DNA from: an uncultured Clostridia bacterium
GTDB taxonomy: Bacteria > Bacillota > Clostridia > UBA1381
Assembly: GCA_934486495.1 (NCBI GenBank)
Contig: CAKSPW010000085.1
Location: 1 to 8,462 of the forward strand
Length of the DNA: 8,462 nucleotides
Direction of reading: 5' to 3'
In this document: one piece after another, positions 5,241 through 8,462 of the stretch
How positions within the stretch are numbered: the stretch's first letter is position 1
Layout: each line of letters begins with the position of its first letter
Translations under genes and position numbers: made by a program
The notes under the pieces: generated by a model
Databases searched by the model: none
Told to the model about the DNA's origin: nothing
Seen by the model: only the letters and a program-made list of their open reading frames with translations

Positions 5241-6932
5241 ATGCCTATATATGAAAAATTCGTCGGAGCATCAAGAGATGATTTTATCTCTCTTTCCGAC
5301 GCACAGAAGAATTATAAACTCAAATGGGAAGACAACTTCAATTTTGCCTATGATGTTGTTGACGAACTTGCAAGAACAAATCCCGATAAGCTTGCAATGA
5401 TTTGGATTTCAAAGGACGGAGAGGAAGTACGCTTTACTTATAAAGATATTTCGGTAATGTCAAATAAGGCGGCTAATTATTTCAAGTACCTCGGTGTTAA
5501 AAAGGGCGACAGAATGCTGCTTGTTCTTAAAAGAAGCTATTATTTCTGGTTCTGTATGCTCGGACTTAATAAAATCGGAGCGGTTGCTGTTCAGGCAACA
5601 AATATGCTAAAGCCCAAGGATTATGTTTACCGCTGTAATGCAGGTAAGATCAAATATGCCGTAATCACCGGTGACGGCGATGCTACGGAGTGCTTTGATG
5701 AGCTTAAAGATCAATATGAAACAATTGAGAAAAAGCTTGTTACAAAGCATAAAAAAGCAGGAAGCGACTGGCTTGATTTTGAGGACGGATTTAATGCTGC
5801 CGATACCGAATGGACTCGTCCGACGGGTGACAACGATACAAAGGCAACCGATACAATGCTGATGGGCTTTACATCAGGAACATCGGGCTATCCGAAAATT
5901 TTTACGCACGACTTTACCTATCCGCTCGGTCATATAATGACAGGTGTGTTCTGGCACAGAGTCGTTGACGGAGGACTTCATTTTACAATTTCCGATACAG
6001 GCTGGCTTAAATGCCTTTGGGGCAAATTTTACGGTCAGTGGTTCGGCGAGAGTGCTGTTTTAGTGTATGATTTCGATAAATTTAACGCTAAGGAAATCCT
6101 TGAGCTTATGGAGAAATACAAGGTAACAACATTCTGTGTTCCGCCTACAATGTATCGTTTGCTTTTGCAGGAGGACGTTAAGTCGTATGACTTGTCATCG
6201 CTTACGCATTGCTGTACAGCAGGTGAAGCTCTTAACCCCGAAATCTTTGACAGATGGAGGGCAGCAACGGGTCATAAGATTTATGAGGGATTCGGTCAGA
6301 GTGAAACACCGCTTTGTATCGCAACAATAAAGCCGTGGACGGAGCCTGTTCCGGGCGCTATCGGACTTCCGGTGCCGGGAATGGATGTTCATATTCTTAA
6401 TGAAAACGGTGAGCATTGCCAAAGAGGTACAAACGGAGAAATTTGTGTAAGAGTGCTCAGCGACGAAAGAAAACCATGTGGTATTCTTCAGTCATATAAT
6501 AATAGTAAGGAAGATACAATGGCAGCGCTTCATGACGGATTTTATCATACGGGCGACGTTGCATATCGTGATGAAATCGGTATGTTCAGATATGTCGGCA
6601 GAAATGATGACGTTATCAAATCGTCGGGTTACAGAATAGGTCCGTTTGAGATTGAAAGCGTTCTTGCAGAGCATCCGGCTGTATTTGAAGTTGCCGTAAC
6701 CGGTGTTCCGGACGCTGTACGAGGATATGTTGTAAAAGCAACAATTGTTCTTTCCGAAGGTTATGAAGGCTCTGAAGAGCTTACAAAAGAGCTTCAAAGC
6801 TATGTCAAGACGAATACAGCACCTTATAAATACCCAAGAATTATCGAATATGTTCAGGAGCTTCCGAAAACATTTAACGGTAAAATCAGACGTGCGGAAA
6901 TCAGAGAAAATGATAAAGGCAAATTAAAATAA
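5241..6932 (+). CDS. AMP-forming acyl-CoA synthetase (medium/branched short-chain, ACSM-like)
   Basis: This 563-residue adenylate-forming ligase converts a carboxylic acid, ATP and CoA to acyl-CoA, AMP and PPi. Motifs in order are the ATP-binding loop FTSGTSGYPK at 210-219, TISDTGW at 249-255 (typical of the acetyl-CoA synthetase/ACSM branch), YEGFGQSET at 348-356, YHTGD at 435-439, the hinge GRNDDVIKSSGYRIGP at about 453-468, and the catalytic lysine K548 in NGKIRR near the C-terminus. All key residues are present. Substrate cannot be read from sequence; the operon favours isobutyrate, isovalerate or 2-methylbutyrate, while aromatic acids are an alternative. ATG 5241 lies 8 nt after GGAGG (5228-5232). 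The in-frame TTG at 5226 lies upstream of that site and is rejected. The gene is 25 nt after the XRE-cupin gene, a regulator-ligase pairing that suggests joint control. Confidence 0.92.
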   Translation: MPIYEKFVGASRDDFISLSDAQKNYKLKWEDNFNFAYDVVDELARTNPDKLAMIWISKDGEEVRFTYKDISVMSNKAANYFKYLGVKKGDRMLLVLKRSYYFWFCMLGLNKIGAVAVQATNMLKPKDYVYRCNAGKIKYAVITGDGDATECFDELKDQYETIEKKLVTKHKKAGSDWLDFEDGFNAADTEWTRPTGDNDTKATDTMLMGFTSGTSGYPKIFTHDFTYPLGHIMTGVFWHRVVDGGLHFTISDTGWLKCLWGKFYGQWFGESAVLVYDFDKFNAKEILELMEKYKVTTFCVPPTMYRLLLQEDVKSYDLSSLTHCCTAGEALNPEIFDRWRAATGHKIYEGFGQSETPLCIATIKPWTEPVPGAIGLPVPGMDVHILNENGEHCQRGTNGEICVRVLSDERKPCGILQSYNNSKEDTMAALHDGFYHTGDVAYRDEIGMFRYVGRNDDVIKSSGYRIGPFEIESVLAEHPAVFEVAVTGVPDAVRGYVVKATIVLSEGYEGSEELTKELQSYVKTNTAPYKYPRIIEYVQELPKTFNGKIRRAEIRENDKGKLK

Positions 6933-6945
6933 TTGAAATTTGTTT

Positions 6946-6983
6946 GGGGGTGCGAAAACTTGTTTTTTTGCATCCCCGTTTTC
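6946..6983 (+). terminator. GC-rich hairpin between the ligase gene and the transporter gene
   Basis: GGGGGTGC (6946-6953) pairs with GCATCCCC (6970-6977) in eight pairs including one G-T, around a 16-nt A/T-rich loop; GTTTTC follows at 6978-6983. The T-run after the stem is short, so termination would be partial. GAAAAC in the loop (6954-6959) is also complementary to GTTTTC, which allows an alternative fold. It likely separates the ilvE-ligase unit from the transporter-thioesterase pair. Confidence 0.5.
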
Positions 6984-6999
6984 AAAATGGAGGATAATA

Positions 7000-7650
7000 A
7001 TGAATAGAAACAGAAAATTAACTTTACTTGCAATGTTTGCGGCACTTTCGTATATAGTAATGATTGTCGGCAGAATACCAATATCAACCGTCGATTTTCT
7101 TAAGTACGACCCTAAGGATATGGTTATTGTAATTTGCGGATTTACATCGGGACCGCTTGCTGCTTTGGCCGTTACCGTACTTGTTTCCGTTTTGGAAATG
7201 CTTACGGTCAGCACCACAGGGCCTATCGGACTTTTGATGAATATTCTCTCAACCGTATCGTTTGCCTGCACAGCATCTTATATATACAAGAGGAATCATA
7301 CTCTTTCGGGTGCGGTTTGCGGCCTTACGTCTGGTGTGGTTTTAATGACGCTTGTAATGCTTGCGTGGAATTATCTTATTACGCCTTTGTATATGGGTAT
7401 GCCCAGAGAGGCACTTGCCGAGATGCTTATACCGGTATTTCTTCCGTTTAATCTTTTAAAGGGACTTATCAATGCTGCAATTACGCTTATGGTTTATAAA
7501 CCGATTTCTCGTGCCGTAAGACGTTTTGCACCTGCGGGAGAGGCTCAAAATCATCCGAAGGGCAGATTTAACGCTTCTGTTACAATACTTTCCGTTATTC
7601 TTCTTATCACTTGTATACTCGTTATTCTTGCTATGAAAGGATTAATCTGA
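7000..7650 (+). CDS. ECF transporter S component, probably riboflavin (RibU-like)
   Basis: This 216-residue integral membrane protein is the substrate-binding S subunit of an energy-coupling-factor importer, which works with shared EcfA/EcfA'/EcfT encoded elsewhere. Hydrophobic segments lie at about 7-25, 40-69 (probably two spans), 75-95, 103-128 and 140-166. The loop FLKYDPKD at 33-40 and NLLKGLINAAI at 151-161 resemble RibU, hence the riboflavin suggestion. A further hydrophobic helix at about 192-213, after a basic linker, gives a seventh span beyond the usual six. ATG 7000 follows GGAGGA (6989-6994) with a 5-nt spacer; upstream in-frame TTG 6940 would translate through the hairpin and is unlikely. 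No FMN riboswitch is evident in the 67-nt gap. The next gene starts 2 nt after its stop. Substrate assignment is moderate; family assignment is firm. Confidence 0.85.
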   Translation: MNRNRKLTLLAMFAALSYIVMIVGRIPISTVDFLKYDPKDMVIVICGFTSGPLAALAVTVLVSVLEMLTVSTTGPIGLLMNILSTVSFACTASYIYKRNHTLSGAVCGLTSGVVLMTLVMLAWNYLITPLYMGMPREALAEMLIPVFLPFNLLKGLINAAITLMVYKPISRAVRRFAPAGEAQNHPKGRFNASVTILSVILLITCILVILAMKGLI

Positions 7651-7652
7651 TA

Positions 7653-8120
7653 ATGACTAAAAAAGTAAGCGATTCTCGTACGGAACAGGTTCAGATTTTG
7701 TCACAAGGTACATTAAACGGCTATAAGCGCCTTTTCGGCGGAAGGCTTATGCAGTGGATTGATATAGTGGCGGCGGTTACTGCACGCCGTCACTCGGGCT
7801 GTAACGTTACAACGGCGGCTGTGGATTCACTTGAGTTTAAAGCCGCCGCATATGCAAACGATACCGTTGTTATTATAGGTACAATTACGTATACGGGAAG
7901 AACATCTATGGAGGTATGCGTTAAAACATATGTTGAGCTTTTAAGCGGAGAGAGAAAGCTTATAAATAAAGCATATGTTATAATGGTTGCGCTCGATGAA
8001 AATGAAAATCCTACAGAGGTGCCGCAGCTTGTATGTGTAACCGACGAGGAAAAAGCCGAGTGGGAGGCAGCCAAGGTCAGACAATCTATAAGAAACGAAA
8101 GACGAAAAAGCAATATTTAA
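7653..8120 (+). CDS. Hotdog-fold acyl-CoA thioesterase (YciA/acyl-CoA hydrolase family)
   Basis: This 155-residue single-hotdog protein would hydrolyse acyl-CoA to free acid and CoA. The signature LNGYKRLFGGRLMQWID at 21-37 contains the conserved Asn22, the FGG turn and Asp37, as in the YciA/BACH family. VDSLEFKAA at 57-65 and GRTSMEVCVKTYVE at 82-95 continue the usual strand pattern. The charged C-terminal tail (131-155) is likely helical. ATG 7653 comes 2 nt after the transporter stop, with AAAGGA at 7636-7641 inside that gene, so translation is probably coupled. An in-frame TTG at 7611 lies within the transporter gene and is rejected. It may recycle CoA from acyl-CoAs made by the upstream ligase, but the intervening hairpin means joint expression is not certain. 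Confidence 0.87.
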   Translation: MTKKVSDSRTEQVQILSQGTLNGYKRLFGGRLMQWIDIVAAVTARRHSGCNVTTAAVDSLEFKAAAYANDTVVIIGTITYTGRTSMEVCVKTYVELLSGERKLINKAYVIMVALDENENPTEVPQLVCVTDEEKAEWEAAKVRQSIRNERRKSNI

Positions 8121-8214
8121 TAATATAATTTTGTTACTTCTGCCGCATAAAATAGTGTAATTCTGATTTTATTTATTATAAATTAACATTTACAAAAAAA
8201 ATCGAAAAAAAGTG
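8121..8214. other. AT-rich intergenic stretch, nothing assignable
   Basis: This is the A/T-rich spacer between the thioesterase stop and the tRNA promoter. ATAAAAT (8147-8153) and ATTTTAT (8166-8172) could form an all-A/T stem with a 12-nt loop, but this is too weak to call a terminator. No ORF or RNA gene is evident. Confidence 0.5.
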
Positions 8215-8243
8215 TTGACAAACGTATCGAAATTTGGTATAAT
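8215..8243 (+). promoter_or_regulatory. Consensus housekeeping-sigma promoter of the tRNA-Leu gene
   Basis: A perfect -35 TTGACA (8215-8220) and a perfect -10 TATAAT (8238-8243) are separated by 17 nt. Transcription should start near 8250, giving a leader of about 10 nt before the tRNA. Such exact promoters are typical of stable RNA genes. Confidence 0.95.
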
Positions 8244-8260
8244 AATTTTGTTGTTTGAAC

Positions 8261-8344
8261 GCGAGTGTGCTGGAATAGGCAGACAGGCACGTTTGAGGGG
8301 CGTGTGTCTTCGACGTATGGGTTCAAGTCCCATCACTCGCACCA
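8261..8344 (+). tRNA. tRNA-Leu (anticodon GAG)
   Basis: The 84-nt class II tRNA has a perfect 7-bp acceptor stem (8261-8267 with 8334-8340), discriminator A at 8341 and encoded CCA at 8342-8344. The anticodon stem pairs 8288-8292 with 8300-8304, and loop TTGAGGG places anticodon GAG at 8295-8297, reading CUC and CUU. The long variable arm (8305-8316) with GTC/GAC pairing and the D-arm sequence are those of leucine tRNAs. The T-arm pairs 8317-8321 with 8329-8333 around TTCAAGT. Confidence 0.97.
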
Positions 8345-8346
8345 CG

Positions 8347-8384
8347 TCGGAGCAAGCTATATATCGCTTGCTCTGATTTTTTTT
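8347..8384 (+). terminator. Intrinsic terminator of the tRNA-Leu gene
   Basis: An 11-bp stem (8347-8357 with 8366-8376, including one G-T pair) with an 8-nt loop is followed by eight T (8377-8384). It lies 3 nt after the CCA end, so the transcript holds a single tRNA. Confidence 0.95.
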
Positions 8385-8398
8385 GCAAAAAATCAGAG
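8371..8398. repeat. Perfect 12-bp inverted repeat overlapping the tRNA terminator
   Basis: CTCTGATTTTTT (8371-8382) is exactly repeated in inverted form at 8387-8398 around TTGC. It uses the descending arm and T-tract of the tRNA terminator, so the two hairpins are mutually exclusive. On both strands the T-run lies in the first arm, so it is not itself a typical terminator. Confidence 0.75.
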
Positions 8399-8462
8399 TT
8401 CGCTCATGCCGCTGCTCCTCCTTATTCGCAAAAGGTCACGTTCGCATCGTCTATTCGTTTGC

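Noticed and set aside
6940..6999. Transporter start at TTG 6940
   Set aside because: The extension would translate the hairpin at 6946-6977 and adds a non-family N-terminus; ATG 7000 has a good ribosome binding site.
6933..6999. FMN riboswitch in front of the RibU-like gene
   Set aside because: The gap is only 67 nt and holds a single hairpin; the multi-helix FMN aptamer cannot fit.
6924..7271. 115-residue minus-strand ORF (also 6492-6797 and 7790-8113)
   Set aside because: They lie antisense to clearly recognisable genes, show no family motif and no convincing ribosome binding site.

Overview
The window looks like a chromosomal segment of a low-to-moderate GC, Gram-positive anaerobe, most plausibly a gut or rumen clostridium (Ruminococcaceae/Oscillospiraceae-like). 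The reasons are strong AGGAGG-type ribosome binding sites, tight co-directional packing, oxygen-sensitive ferredoxin-dependent oxidoreductase subunits and an ECF-type vitamin transporter subunit. The genus is an inference; no rRNA or marker gene is present. Every gene I can support lies on the + strand.

Layout. Positions 1-293 form a regulatory leader. It encodes a 37-residue peptide (77-190) packed with isoleucine and valine codons, followed by a strong intrinsic terminator (230-259) just before ilvE. Three leader segments can form mutually exclusive helices: 91-103 with 161-180, 161-180 with 222-242, and 230-241 with 246-257. This is the arrangement of classical ribosome-mediated transcription attenuation. 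Positions 303-6932 then hold a compact gene set: a branched-chain aminotransferase (ilvE), a cysteine-free P-loop ATPase of unknown role, four subunits of a 2-oxoacid:ferredoxin oxidoreductase (ferredoxin-like delta, alpha, TPP-binding beta, gamma; best match 2-ketoisovalerate type), an XRE-cupin regulator and an AMP-forming acyl-CoA synthetase. After a hairpin at 6946-6977 come an ECF transporter S component (RibU-like) and a hotdog acyl-CoA thioesterase. A tRNA-Leu(GAG) with its own near-ideal promoter and terminator closes the window.

How the genes may work together (inference). The ligase would activate branched short-chain acids (isobutyrate, isovalerate, 2-methylbutyrate) to acyl-CoAs. 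The oxidoreductase would reductively carboxylate these to branched 2-oxoacids with reduced ferredoxin, and IlvE would aminate them to valine, leucine and isoleucine. The same enzymes could run in reverse as amino-acid fermentation. However, an Ile/Val-codon attenuator that reads through when charged tRNA is scarce argues for the biosynthetic direction. Growth of rumen bacteria on branched volatile fatty acids by this chemistry is known physiology; an attenuator-controlled operon for it is, as far as I know, not a standard described system. This attenuator plus operon is the main discovery candidate here.
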